From positions 248,001 through 312,000 of the forward strand of contig NZ_JBEXAE010000003.1 in NCBI RefSeq assembly GCF_040566695.1: a stretch of DNA of 64,000 nucleotides. The letters are read 5' to 3'. Below the pieces are notes generated by a model. It did not search any database, was not told the origin of the DNA, and was given only the letters and a program-made list of their open reading frames with translations. This DNA is from Sediminicola arcticus. Its GTDB lineage: Bacteria > Bacteroidota > Bacteroidia > Flavobacteriales > Flavobacteriaceae. The number at the start of each line of letters is the position of its first letter. Positions within the stretch are counted from its first letter, which is position 1. Below are positions 1-8,471 of this stretch, one piece after another. The position numbers and the translations under genes were made by a program.

Positions 1-1
1 T

Positions 2-859
2 GGATTAAGTGATGAGGCCTATATAGAAAATCTTGGCAGGACTTTTGAGTTGAATCCATTGACTATTGAGGATGCGGTGAATACCAGTCAAAGACCAAAA
101 ATTGATGAATATGAAAACTATATTTTTTGCGTTCTAAAAATGATTTATCTGGATGCCAATAATGAACTGGTAAGTGAGCATGTTGCCTTTGTACTAATGG
201 ATAAAGCTGTACTTGTCTTTCAGGAACTTAAAGAAGACGTTTTCAATGGATTAAGAGATCGTATCCATACAAAATCGGGTCGTATTAGGAGTAGGGGAGC
301 AGACTATTTACTTTTTACCCTTTTAGATGCCATTATAGATAATTATTTTGTTGTTTTGGAGAATATCAATTCGAAAATAGAGCAATTAGAGGAAGAAGTA
401 TATGATAATCCGACTCCATATACTGCACGAAAAATCCAAGATCTCAAAAAAGAGGTTTTAAGAGTACGTAGAAGGATATTTCCAGTAAAGGAATTGATCA
501 ACAGACTTATAGAATCCGAAAACCCCTTGGTCACAAAGGACACCAAATTGTTCTTAAAGGATTTAATGGATCACTGCCTCGAAATCAATGAAAGCCTTCA
601 GATTTATAGAGAAATGTCCATGAGTTTATTAGAGATGTACATGAGTAATGTTAGCAATAAAATGAACGAGGTGATGAAAGTGCTTACCATTATGGCATCT
701 ATATTTATTCCTTTGACATTTATAGTTGGAATCTATGGGATGAACTTTTCCTTTATGCCGGAACTAGAGTGGAAATATGGCTATTTTGTTGTCTTAGGAG
801 TTATGTTAACTCTTTTTATTACCATGTTAATTTTATTTAAAAAGAAACGCTGGCTTTAA
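2..859 (+). CDS. corA: CorA-family Mg2+/Co2+ transporter (5' end outside window)
   Basis: Inner-membrane divalent-cation channel of the CorA family. The open frame runs back to base 2 with no stop, so the true start lies upstream of the window; the TTG at 50 is internal because the preceding in-frame codons read like CorA (GLSDEAYIENLGRTFELNP). The middle part is the long charged helical cytoplasmic region. The C-terminal ~65 residues hold two hydrophobic helices, with the family signature YGMNF between them and the basic end KKKRWL. The GMN loop is the selectivity-filter motif of the family, which supports the call strongly. It is transcribed towards dps but is separated from it by 210 bp, so it is probably not in one operon with it. 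Confidence 0.93.
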   Translation, partial: GLSDEAYIENLGRTFELNPLTIEDAVNTSQRPKIDEYENYIFCVLKMIYLDANNELVSEHVAFVLMDKAVLVFQELKEDVFNGLRDRIHTKSGRIRSRGADYLLFTLLDAIIDNYFVVLENINSKIEQLEEEVYDNPTPYTARKIQDLKKEVLRVRRRIFPVKELINRLIESENPLVTKDTKLFLKDLMDHCLEINESLQIYREMSMSLLEMYMSNVSNKMNEVMKVLTIMASIFIPLTFIVGIYGMNFSFMPELEWKYGYFVVLGVMLTLFITMLILFKKKRWL

Positions 860-1069
860 CAAACCATTTTGTTAATACTTCCCAAATACCGTTAAAGGCC
901 GTTAAACACCTTGACAAATATAGCTATACCACGTATATTAGGATAGTTGGACATAATAAATATCTTATAAAAGCATTCGCCTAATACGCTAATATTCTAT
1001 TGGCAAATCAAAGACTACCTGTCCAAAAGTAACATCACTTTTTTTAATCCTAAAAAACATATATCGAAT

Positions 1070-1570
1070 ATGAATTATTTAAATATTAATGAAGAAAAAT
1101 TATTGCCTGTCGTTGTAGAACTCAATACATTATTGGCAGACTACCATATGTACTATCAAAAACTGAGAAACTTTCATTGGAACATTTTAGGGAATAACTT
1201 CTTTGATCTTCACGAGAAGTTTGAGGAGTTATATACTGATGCAAGAGTAAAGGTAGATGATATCGCAGAACGTATTTTAACGTTAAGGTATCATCCAATG
1301 AGTAATTACAGTGAATATTTAAAAGCGTCCGCAATTAAAGAAAGCATGAATTCTCTGACCGATAAGGAAATGGTAGTAGAAATTTTAGAATCACATAGTT
1401 TATTATTAAAACAGATGACAAAGGTGGTAAATAAAGCTGATTCTATTGGAGATGAAGGAACCATTGACCTGATTGGAGCCTATATTAGAAATCTTGAAAA
1501 AACAAGTTGGATGTTGGACGCTTGGAATAAGGAAAAAACTGATAAGCTAAGGAACGCTTCTGTAAGCTAG
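1070..1570 (+). CDS. dps: Dps family DNA-binding/ferritin-like protein
   Basis: Cytoplasmic Dps (starvation-inducible ferritin-like protein) that stores iron with peroxide and protects DNA. It has 166 residues, normal for the family. The ferroxidase ligands are visible: H36 in NFHWN, H48 in DLHEKFEELY, D63 and E67 in VDDIAERIL. Their spacing (12, 15, 4) equals that of Listeria Dps (H31, H43, D58, E62). There is no long basic N-terminal tail, so DNA binding may be weak. It starts at an ATG after ~210 bp of intergenic DNA, in which I found no convincing -7/-33 pair. The next gene follows about 100 bp downstream. Confidence 0.93.
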   Translation: MNYLNINEEKLLPVVVELNTLLADYHMYYQKLRNFHWNILGNNFFDLHEKFEELYTDARVKVDDIAERILTLRYHPMSNYSEYLKASAIKESMNSLTDKEMVVEILESHSLLLKQMTKVVNKADSIGDEGTIDLIGAYIRNLEKTSWMLDAWNKEKTDKLRNASVS

Positions 1571-1675
1571 TCTTTGAGACTAATAACAGATTCAACATTA
1601 AAAGTAATTATTAGCACAAAATATGAGCAAAGTGCTAAAATTGATAATAGAATTACGAATATTAAAACAAAACAT

Positions 1676-2188
1676 ATGAAATCTATAAAGATAATACTAA
1701 GCACATTATTAATTTTCTCGGCAACTACAATATTCGCCCAAGAAAATAGTGAAATGACCTCAGAAACTGTAGAGAAAACCTATGAGGTTTATGAAAATGG
1801 AGAGTTGATAAAAAATTCTGTAAAAATTAATACAGTTATTTCCAGAGATGTTCTAATGGAGCCAGAGGACAAGTCCAAGGTAAATCAAGATCGTATATTC
1901 CAGAAAAAGAATGTTATGAAAACGGTGAAAATTGATAGCGATTCAGATAATGCCTATGACGAGATTATAAAATTTAGTTATAGGGCAGATATAAAGTCGG
2001 ATTTTATGCTAGTTACCAATGACGATGAAATCATGGTAGCTATAGATAATGGAAATAAGTTAGAGATTGTAAAGAGCGAAAGCATTTACAAGAATAAACT
2101 TAAAAGCAATAAAGAAGCATATGTAATTACCGATGATAAAGGAAATGAAATAGAACTATTTATTGAAGATTATACATCTATGAAATAG
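1676..2188 (+). CDS. Small secreted protein of unknown function
   Basis: I do not recognise this family. The open frame extends back to 1574, but the ATG at 1676 is preferred because it opens a clear signal peptide (MKSIKIILSTLLIFSATTIFAQ, cleavage after Ala-Gln region) and the extra 34 residues look like non-coding DNA. The mature part (~150 residues) is acidic, rich in Asp, Glu, Lys and Asn, without cysteines, and reads as beta-strand rich: it is likely a periplasmic or surface protein. It lies between dps and the DUF1328 gene on the same strand (17 bp to the latter), so co-transcription is possible. Confidence 0.6.
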   Translation: MKSIKIILSTLLIFSATTIFAQENSEMTSETVEKTYEVYENGELIKNSVKINTVISRDVLMEPEDKSKVNQDRIFQKKNVMKTVKIDSDSDNAYDEIIKFSYRADIKSDFMLVTNDDEIMVAIDNGNKLEIVKSESIYKNKLKSNKEAYVITDDKGNEIELFIEDYTSMK

Positions 2189-2204
2189 ACTAATTTAAGA
2201 ATTA

Positions 2205-2369
2205 ATGAAGTGGCACCGGGCCTTTATATTTTTAGTAATGTCAGGTATTACGGCAATTCTCGGATTTGGAGGATTGGCAGGTGCTGCTGAAGGAATCGCT
2301 AAAATACTTTTCTTCATCATTATGTTGGTTTTCCTACTGACCTTAATAAGTGGGTTATTCAGGAAATAA
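2205..2369 (+). CDS. DUF1328 (YtjA-like) two-helix membrane micro-protein
   Basis: A 54-residue membrane protein: ATG AAG TGG CAC CGG through to TAA at 2367. It begins MKWHRAFIFLVM, then has the glycine/alanine-rich stretch ILGFGGLAGAAEGIAKILFF and a second hydrophobic helix ending LFRK. This matches the DUF1328/YtjA pattern (W near the N terminus, GFGGIAGAAAGIAKILF core), a family of small inner-membrane proteins of unknown function often linked to stress regulons. It starts 17 bp after the preceding secreted-protein gene and is followed directly by a strong terminator, so it is probably the last cistron of that unit. Confidence 0.8.
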   Translation: MKWHRAFIFLVMSGITAILGFGGLAGAAEGIAKILFFIIMLVFLLTLISGLFRK

Positions 2370-2370
2370 G

Positions 2371-2397
2371 AAAAGGGCGCTTAAAGGCGCTCTTTTC
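2371..2397. terminator. Bidirectional intrinsic terminator between DUF1328 gene and cysM
   Basis: AAAAGGGCGC, loop TTAAAG, GCGCTCTTTT: a 10-bp stem with one G-T wobble, with A-tract before and T-tract after. It sits between two convergent genes and can serve both; its right end abuts the cysM stop. Confidence 0.8.
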
Positions 2398-3282
2398 TTA
2401 TTCGAATAAGTCTGAGGACAAATAACGGTCGCCCCTATCACATATAATAGAAACTATGACGCCTTTGTCTAAAGTTTTGGCCAACTCCAATGCAGCCACA
2501 GTTGCCCCACCACTGCTCATCCCGGAGAATATCCCTTCTTCTTTGGCTAACCTTTTGGCCATTACAATGGCAGATTCTTCGGTAACCTCAATAATCTGAT
2601 CTACCTTACTTTTATCAAAAATTCTAGGTAAATATTCTTCTGGCCATTTTCGTATTCCAGGTATCCTAGCATCGTCCGCAGGTTGCACCCCAACAATCTG
2701 TATATTAGGATTCTTTTCCTTTAAAAAGGTAGAAGTCCCCATAATTGTTCCCGTGGTTCCCATTGAGGAAACAAAATGTGTGACTTTCCCTTCCGTATCT
2801 CGCCAAATTTCTGGACCTGTACTTTTGTAATGTGCCTTCCAATTATCGTCATTACCAAATTGGTTCAACATAATATATCCTTGATTAGCTACCTTATCCT
2901 CGGCATAGTCACGAGCACCTTCTATTCCAATATCAGCAGGGGTTAAGGTCACTTTTGCCCCATAGGCTCTCATGGTCTGTACCCTTTCCTTAGTAGAGTT
3001 TTCCGGCATTACCAATTCTATATCCAAACCATATATACCAGCAATCATAGCCAACGCTATGCCGGTATTTCCACTTGTTGCTTCAATTAATTTAGAGGTT
3101 TTGTCAATTTCGCCTCTTTCAAGACCACTTTGAATCATATTTAATGCAGCCCTGTCCTTGACGCTGCCCCCTGGATTATGTCCCTCCATTTTAAATAACA
3201 ATCGGACATTAGGGTTTTGATTTAATACCCTTGATTCTACAAGGGGAGTATTTCCGATTAGATCTAATATGCTATACTCCAT
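2398..3282 (-). CDS. cysM: Cysteine synthase B (PLP-dependent)
   Basis: Converts O-acetylserine and sulfide (or thiosulfate) into cysteine in the cytoplasm. The PLP lysine is K42 in NPGGSVKDR, the substrate loop is EATSGNTGIAL, and the phosphate-binding loop SSMGTTGTIMG follows; GMSSGGA lies near the C terminus. At 294 residues it is the short CysM type rather than CysK (~310-320). It is the second gene of a pair: its start overlaps the end of cysE by 11 bp, so the two enzymes of the pathway are translationally coupled. The terminator at 2371-2397 ends the unit. Confidence 0.93.
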   Translation of the reverse strand: MEYSILDLIGNTPLVESRVLNQNPNVRLLFKMEGHNPGGSVKDRAALNMIQSGLERGEIDKTSKLIEATSGNTGIALAMIAGIYGLDIELVMPENSTKERVQTMRAYGAKVTLTPADIGIEGARDYAEDKVANQGYIMLNQFGNDDNWKAHYKSTGPEIWRDTEGKVTHFVSSMGTTGTIMGTSTFLKEKNPNIQIVGVQPADDARIPGIRKWPEEYLPRIFDKSKVDQIIEVTEESAIVMAKRLAKEEGIFSGMSSGGATVAALELAKTLDKGVIVSIICDRGDRYLSSDLFE

Positions 3283-4066
3283 TGGAAATAGTTTTTATTT
3301 TTATCTCTGGAGTATGATATACTGTTGAATTAGCAGCAATAGATGACGTGATCCACGCATTACCGCCTATAATACTATTTTCACCTATAACCGTTTTTCC
3401 TCCTAAAATAGTTGCATTGGCATAAATGGTCACATTGTTTTCTATGGTAGGGTGTCTTTTGGTATTCTGAAGGTTTTTGGCGACATATAATCCCCCCAAG
3501 GTTACACCTTGATAAATTTTCACATTGTTTTTTATAATGGCGGTTTCCCCTATTACAACTCCAGTGGCATGGTCAATAAAAAATGAATCCCCAATTTGGG
3601 CACCAGGATTGATATCTACTCCTGTTTGTCTGTGTGCATATTCTGTCATTAAACGTGGCACTAAAGGAAATCCTTCTTCATATAATTCATGCGCTAAACG
3701 ATAAATAGCTATAGCATAAAAACCAGGATACGCCATATACACCTCTTCTATGGATAGGGATGCCGGATCGCAGTTCACAATAGCCTCTGCATCTAAATTG
3801 AGTTTTTCTAAAATATCAGGAATTTTGGCCATGTAGTTGTTCCAAACTTTTTTGCAGGGGGTGTCTACCTCCCAACATGCTAAGCTTACTAATTGATCAA
3901 ATTCAGTTTCTAAAATGTCTAAATTTTCTTCCACTGGAGTCTCTATGTCGAAAAGCATAAAAAAAAGTCGATCTGTAAAATTCTCTACATTCTGCTTCAA
4001 CCGATATCTCAAATTTGGTTGTTTCTTATGCTGAATGATTTTCTTTATAATTGATTGTTTATCCAT
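3272..4066 (-). CDS. cysE: Serine O-acetyltransferase
   Basis: Makes O-acetylserine from serine and acetyl-CoA, feeding CysM. It has 264 residues: an N-terminal helical domain and a C-terminal left-handed beta-helix of hexapeptide repeats (about 150-245). Catalytic residues line up with E. coli CysE: D100 in NCDPAS, D151 in GVDINPGA and H166 in FIDHATG keep the 51- and 15-residue spacings of D92, D143 and H158. The C-terminal tail that gives cysteine feedback inhibition in other species is short here, so I cannot say whether regulation is kept. First gene of the cysE-cysM unit. Confidence 0.93.
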   Translation of the reverse strand: MDKQSIIKKIIQHKKQPNLRYRLKQNVENFTDRLFFMLFDIETPVEENLDILETEFDQLVSLACWEVDTPCKKVWNNYMAKIPDILEKLNLDAEAIVNCDPASLSIEEVYMAYPGFYAIAIYRLAHELYEEGFPLVPRLMTEYAHRQTGVDINPGAQIGDSFFIDHATGVVIGETAIIKNNVKIYQGVTLGGLYVAKNLQNTKRHPTIENNVTIYANATILGGKTVIGENSIIGGNAWITSSIAANSTVYHTPEIKIKTISNGV

Positions 4067-4084
4067 GTTGCATTCTAGTTAGTT

Positions 4085-4092
4085 CAAAATTA
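4085..4092 (-). promoter_or_regulatory. Candidate -7 box of the cysE-cysM promoter
   Basis: On the minus strand this reads TAATTTTG, a full match to the Bacteroidota -7 consensus TAnnTTTG, 18 nt upstream of the cysE ATG. I see no TTG at the expected -33 distance, so this is a half-supported call. Confidence 0.35.
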
Positions 4093-4161
4093 ACCAATAT
4101 TTCAAACGAAAGCTTCGAAAATGTGTAACTTTAAAGTATAATTTGAAAGCCTTTTGGTCGT

Positions 4162-4842
4162 ATGCAGAATCCATTGATTACGAAAGATATTTTCGATTTT
4201 TTAAAAGAATTGGAAAAGAATAATAATAAAGAGTGGTTTACAGACCATAAAACACAATTCAAAACCTTGGAAGCCAAGGTTAAAAAATTCTATATCAGTG
4301 TGTTACAATCAATGCGTGAGTATGATGAACTAGAAAAATTAAAAATATTCCGTATCTATCGCGATGTACGATTTTCTAAGGACAAAACACCCTATAAAGT
4401 ACATTTTGCAGGTTCCTTTTCCAGAATGGGCAGCACATTGAGGGGAGGGTATTATATCCGATTGAAACCAGGCGAAAGCTTTATTGCAGCAGGCTTTTGG
4501 GAACCAAATAAAGATGATCTCTTGAGGATAAGAAAAGAGTTTGAACTTGATTCTTCGGAAATAAGAGAAATACTTAATAATCCTTCATTTAAAAAAGTAT
4601 GGGGAAACCTGCAAGGAGAAGAACTAAAAACAGCACCAAAAGGATTTGATAAAGAAGACCCCAATATTGACTTGATACGTAAAAAGCAATTCACTGTCAT
4701 GAAAAACTTCTCAGACAAAGAGGTGTTTTCTCCTGATTTTGAGGATACCCTTACTGAATCCTTTAAGGCTATTAGGCCTTACTTTGATTTAATGAGCGAT
4801 ATCCTCACCACCAATTTAAATGGAGAAACTTTATTGGACTAA
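4162..4842 (+). CDS. DUF2461 domain-containing protein (TIGR02453 family)
   Basis: Cytoplasmic protein of the DUF2461/TIGR02453 family; biochemical role unknown. It has 226 residues, the usual length. Typical features are the opening ITKDIFDFLKELEKNNNKEWF, the stretch KIFRIYRDVRFSKDKTPYKVHFAG and the later GGYYIRLKPGESFIAAGFW; the RDxRFxxDKxPYK pattern is the family hallmark. It is monocistronic and divergent from cysE. Its last 12 bp overlap the 3' end of the convergent gene at 4831. Confidence 0.88.
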   Translation: MQNPLITKDIFDFLKELEKNNNKEWFTDHKTQFKTLEAKVKKFYISVLQSMREYDELEKLKIFRIYRDVRFSKDKTPYKVHFAGSFSRMGSTLRGGYYIRLKPGESFIAAGFWEPNKDDLLRIRKEFELDSSEIREILNNPSFKKVWGNLQGEELKTAPKGFDKEDPNIDLIRKKQFTVMKNFSDKEVFSPDFEDTLTESFKAIRPYFDLMSDILTTNLNGETLLD

Positions 4843-5274
4843 TGCAGCCAGTTCTAGTAGCTGTATTTGATCTTTTAGACGCTCTATAACCATATTCATC
4901 ATCCTTTTATTCAAGGCCGAAGAGTTTTGTATATAGGTTTCGTATTCCTCAACGGTAAACTGACCAATAATTAAACCCTTTAAGGAATTTCTAAATTTAA
5001 TATCCTTTTGAACAGCATTTTCAATATATTCGATGCGCTTTTGAAGGGTAAGTTCATAGAATCTGTTCTTATGTTTTCCAATATAATTTTTGAAAACAGA
5101 AATAATCAAAAGGTTCTGTAATTTGATGATAGGGCGGAGGGTTTGGTTTTGAAAACGCTCATCTTTACTCATATCATCTGTAATTCTGGCAGAAGGAATC
5201 TCTGGACGAAGGCTCAAGAGATTAGTGGATCTAGTATTCATCTCACGGATTTTTTTAAAGGTAGCCATTAACAT
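4831..5274 (-). CDS. Conserved flavobacterial protein of unknown function
   Basis: 147 residues, mostly charged helix, no signal peptide and no membrane segment. I recall near-identical proteins in Flavobacteriaceae that are sometimes labelled 'glyoxalase', but no glyoxalase fold or metal ligands can be seen here, so I give no function. Strong stretches include LLSLRPEIPSARITDDMS and NSSALNKRMMNMVIERLKDQ. The start is uncertain: ATGs at 5272-5274, 5266-5268 and 5239-5241 are all in frame, and the last (MNTRSTNLLSL) fits what I recall of relatives best. It is convergent with the DUF2461 gene. Confidence 0.72.
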   Translation of the reverse strand: MLMATFKKIREMNTRSTNLLSLRPEIPSARITDDMSKDERFQNQTLRPIIKLQNLLIISVFKNYIGKHKNRFYELTLQKRIEYIENAVQKDIKFRNSLKGLIIGQFTVEEYETYIQNSSALNKRMMNMVIERLKDQIQLLELAALVQ

Positions 5275-5323
5275 TAATCCTAATTTACCTATACCAATTA
5301 GTTTTTAACTGGGTTATGAACAA

Positions 5324-5355
5324 AAAAGCCATTGACCTTTTAGTCAATGGCTTTT
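5324..5355. terminator. Bidirectional-looking intrinsic terminator
   Basis: AAAAGCCATTGAC, 6-nt loop, GTCAATGGCTTTT: a perfect 13-bp stem just past the stop of the 1010-residue minus-strand gene at 5375. It separates that gene from the next minus-strand gene at 5274. Confidence 0.9.
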
Positions 5356-5374
5356 AATTATATTTTAGTCTTGA

Positions 5375-8300
5375 TTATTTGCTATCTATAAAATCCTGAA
5401 AGCTCTTTAGCTGCAAACTCTGATAATCCTTTGCATTTTTTTTCAGTTTGTCAAAGTCCGTTTTAGCCGAGCTGAACCGTTCCGAAATAACATTTAGGTT
5501 GTCCAATTCAGATTTTGTAGGTTTATCGTAGTTAGTAGCCAACTTGCTGTACAGGTCGGTCATCTTTTCCCTAAGCTGTAATTCAGCGGAACCAACATAA
5601 TTATCCCCTGTGGTAACAACCAAGGTTTTCTTTAAATCATTCAATTTAGAGGACAACTTGGAATTGTCATTCGTTTGAGTTTGTTCCAACAGTGCGTCTA
5701 CCTCGTAAACTAAATATGCTAATTCTTGAGTCATATTATACAGTTTCATGGTCGTTTCATTTTTAAGCTTCCGATCACTTGGTGAAAGGGGTGACTTATT
5801 GTCATAAACAAGCTCAAAAGTATGTTCAAAGGTGTCCTTGCCTTTATTCATGACAACTTTATACGTGCCAGCAGGAACTTTTGGTGCTGTAAACCCCCCA
5901 AAACTAAAGGTTTTGCCTTTGGCCACTCTAGGGACGTTACGGGTATATCCCCAATTAACTATGTTAATTCCTTTCGATTTACTAGGTCCAAGTTCCATAA
6001 TTTTATTGCCTTCCATGTCCTGTATTTCCATCGCCATTTTTCCAAAGGTATGTCTCTTATTTAGGTAATACTTAATCTGTACGTCTTTGGTCTTGTTCTG
6101 ACCCACAAATTGGGTCTCATTTCCAAATGCGCCAGAAAATCCTCCTTGTTCATCAATTACGGTTGGGTTATTCACGAAAAAATGCACGTTTTTATTCATG
6201 ACCACGGGATTTAAATCCCTTAAGGGAGAAATATCATCTATAATAATAATACCTCTACCATGTGTTCCTAGTACAAGATCATTTGTTTTTTTGTGAAGGT
6301 CAATAAAATGAACTGCTACCGAGGGCATATTGTTTGTGAACTTATACCAATTTGTTCCGCCGTCCATGGTTATATAAAGCCCAAACTCAGTACCTAAAAA
6401 CAATAGATTTGGATTCACATAATCTTCTTGTATGTTTCTGACCAAACCTTCAATATCTGGTGTAATAATGCTGGTCCACGATTTACCGAAATCTGTTGTT
6501 CTATACGTATAGGGCTTCATATCACCGCTTGTATGTCCTTCAAAAACAGCATAAGCCGTCCCTTTTTCAAAAGTACTTGCCTCTATGTGGTAACACCATG
6601 TATTTTTGGGTAATCCAATAATATTATTTACTGTATTGGTCCATGTTTTTCCACCGTCTTGGGTCACTTGGACATTACCATCATCTGTACCCACCCAAAT
6701 GATATTTTCATCCATAGGGGATTCAGCAATTGTAAAAATAGTAGTATGATTTTCCGCACCAGAATTATCTTTAGAAAGTCCACCCGAATCTTCCTGATTT
6801 TGCTTTTTCGGGTCATTTGTCGTTAGGTCAGGGGAGATGATCTGCCATGTATCTCCCATATCCTCAGACTTATGTAAGTATTGACTGCCCATGTAAAAAC
6901 GGTCCGGTTGATGCTCACTAATAGCCATTGGAGCATTCCAGTTAAAGCGCAACTTTAGAGTATTCTTTGTTGGAAGTGGCTGTATCGTCTTGGTTAGGTT
7001 TCTTTCCACATCATATCGCCATACGTTCTCTGCTCCTTGCATTTCGGAATAGATGATCTTTTTTGAAGGATGTTTCAAAACTCTAAATCCGTCCCCAGCA
7101 CCTACAGAATTCCAATCCCTAGCCTCTACGCCTCCGGGAGAACTAGATGGCCCAAACCAAGAACCATTGTCCTGTAATCCTCCGTAAACATTGTAAGGTT
7201 CTTCATTATCCACACTCACATGATAAAATTGTGAAAGCGGCAGATTCTCAACAATTTCCATGGTATTACCACCATTCCAAGAGCGATATACACCTCCATC
7301 GGTACCAACATAAAGGATATCAGAATCTTTTATGCCAAAGGCGAAATCGTGGATATCACTATGCATATTACCAAGGTTTTTGAAGGTTTTGCCCCCATCC
7401 CTTGAAATAGAACCAGTAAGTCCTCCTTTTACCACTACATTTTCATCTTTTGGATCTACAATAATTCTAGAAAAATAAAAAGGCCTAACTGTAATTCCAA
7501 AATCATTGTTTAGTTGTTTCCATGATTCTCCTGCATCATCACTTCTATACAAGCCTTTCTTTTCGTCTTTTTCTGCCTCTATTACAGTGTAAAGGATATT
7601 TGGTTTTGATGGTGCTACCGCAATTCCTAATCGGCCCAAATTACCCTCAGGAAAACCATTGTGAATTTTTTTCCAATTGGCTCCTCCGTCAACTGATTTG
7701 TAAAGGGCACTATTACTACCTCCAGATTCAAAAGACCATCCTGTTCTTCTAAACTCCCACATGGAGGCATAAAGAATATTGGGATTAGATGGGTCCATAG
7801 TTAAATCTGCACATCCGGTCTTGCCATTTATGTATAGAAGCTTCTCCCATGTTTCTCCAGCATCTTTAGATTTATAAACCCCTCTTTCTTCACTGTCTCC
7901 CCATAAGGCACCCAAAACGCCTACATAAATTTCATTGGAATTTTCTGGGTTAACAATAATACTGGCAATACGCTCAGATGCTTTAAATCCAATTTTATTC
8001 CAATTAGTCCCCCCATCAATCGACTTATATAGGCCGTCTCCTATAGAAACACTATTCCTTGTCCATGTCTCCCCAGTTCCTACATAAATAGTGTTGTCAG
8101 GGTCATTAGGATCCAAGGTAACAGCACCTATAGACTGACAATATTCGTCAAAAATCGGATTGAATGTCATTCCTGCATCATTGGATTTCCAAACTCCGCC
8201 ACCTGCCGTACCTGCATAGATAATTCGACTATTGGATGGGTGCACTTCTATGTCATTTATACGACCGCTCATAAGGGCAGGTCCAATATGTCTTGCTGTT

Positions 8301-8407
8301 ATATCACCAAAAATTTCTTTACCATTATTAGTTTGTGATTCTTGGGCAAATCCGATAAAAGGGATGATCATTGCCCCAACTAAAAGTTTTACTAACGATT
8401 TTTTCAT
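5375..8407 (-). CDS. Secreted BNR/YVTN (sortilin-like) repeat protein, ~1010 aa
   Basis: Large exported beta-propeller protein, usually annotated 'glycosyl hydrolase' or 'WD40/YVTN/BNR-like repeat protein'. The signal peptide is MKKSLVKLLVGAMIIPFIGFA. Many BNR/Asp-box-like repeats follow through about residue 720, recognisable as SxDGGxTW and SxDAGxTW (SNDAGMTF, SIDGGTNW, SKDAGETW, SVDGGANW, SDDAGESW, TQDGGKTW). A C-terminal part (~760-1010) has a beta-rich region and then a helical tail. Asp-box repeats occur in sialidases and VPS10/sortilin propellers, but no sialidase Arg triad or RIP motif is evident, so enzymatic activity is not supported. Upstream on the same strand is a LolA-like protein, with an intrinsic terminator between them. 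Confidence 0.85.
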   Translation of the reverse strand: MKKSLVKLLVGAMIIPFIGFAQESQTNNGKEIFGDITARHIGPALMSGRINDIEVHPSNSRIIYAGTAGGGVWKSNDAGMTFNPIFDEYCQSIGAVTLDPNDPDNTIYVGTGETWTRNSVSIGDGLYKSIDGGTNWNKIGFKASERIASIIVNPENSNEIYVGVLGALWGDSEERGVYKSKDAGETWEKLLYINGKTGCADLTMDPSNPNILYASMWEFRRTGWSFESGGSNSALYKSVDGGANWKKIHNGFPEGNLGRLGIAVAPSKPNILYTVIEAEKDEKKGLYRSDDAGESWKQLNNDFGITVRPFYFSRIIVDPKDENVVVKGGLTGSISRDGGKTFKNLGNMHSDIHDFAFGIKDSDILYVGTDGGVYRSWNGGNTMEIVENLPLSQFYHVSVDNEEPYNVYGGLQDNGSWFGPSSSPGGVEARDWNSVGAGDGFRVLKHPSKKIIYSEMQGAENVWRYDVERNLTKTIQPLPTKNTLKLRFNWNAPMAISEHQPDRFYMGSQYLHKSEDMGDTWQIISPDLTTNDPKKQNQEDSGGLSKDNSGAENHTTIFTIAESPMDENIIWVGTDDGNVQVTQDGGKTWTNTVNNIIGLPKNTWCYHIEASTFEKGTAYAVFEGHTSGDMKPYTYRTTDFGKSWTSIITPDIEGLVRNIQEDYVNPNLLFLGTEFGLYITMDGGTNWYKFTNNMPSVAVHFIDLHKKTNDLVLGTHGRGIIIIDDISPLRDLNPVVMNKNVHFFVNNPTVIDEQGGFSGAFGNETQFVGQNKTKDVQIKYYLNKRHTFGKMAMEIQDMEGNKIMELGPSKSKGINIVNWGYTRNVPRVAKGKTFSFGGFTAPKVPAGTYKVVMNKGKDTFEHTFELVYDNKSPLSPSDRKLKNETTMKLYNMTQELAYLVYEVDALLEQTQTNDNSKLSSKLNDLKKTLVVTTGDNYVGSAELQLREKMTDLYSKLATNYDKPTKSELDNLNVISERFSSAKTDFDKLKKNAKDYQSLQLKSFQDFIDSK

Positions 8408-8427
8408 TTCAAATCAGTTTTTAATAA

Positions 8428-8465
8428 AAAAGACCCTTTTAAAAATAAAGAGCCTTTTCTTTTTT
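8428..8465 (-). terminator. Intrinsic terminator between the LolA-like and BNR genes
   Basis: Read on the minus strand: AAAAGGCTCTTT, 7-nt loop, AAAGGGTCTTTT, then more T. It is a 12-bp stem with two G-T wobbles at 8428-8439/8447-8458. It fills the 64-bp gap, so downstream transcription into the BNR gene is either a partial read-through or has its own promoter. Confidence 0.7.
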
Positions 8466-8471
8466 GTTTGA

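Noticed and set aside
856..875. Hairpin TTAACAAA-CCAT-TTTGTTAA at the corA stop
   Set aside because: Stem is AT-only apart from one C-G pair and there is no T-tract, so it is not a good terminator.
1574..1675. Extra N-terminal 34 residues of the secreted protein
   Set aside because: They would precede a perfect signal peptide and are lacking in protein-like composition.
4831..5274. 'Glyoxalase' label for the 147-residue gene
   Set aside because: No glyoxalase motif or metal ligands are visible; the label seems inherited from annotation.
5375..8407. BNR protein as a true sialidase
   Set aside because: Asp-box repeats alone do not make a sialidase; no RIP/FRIP motif or arginine triad was found.
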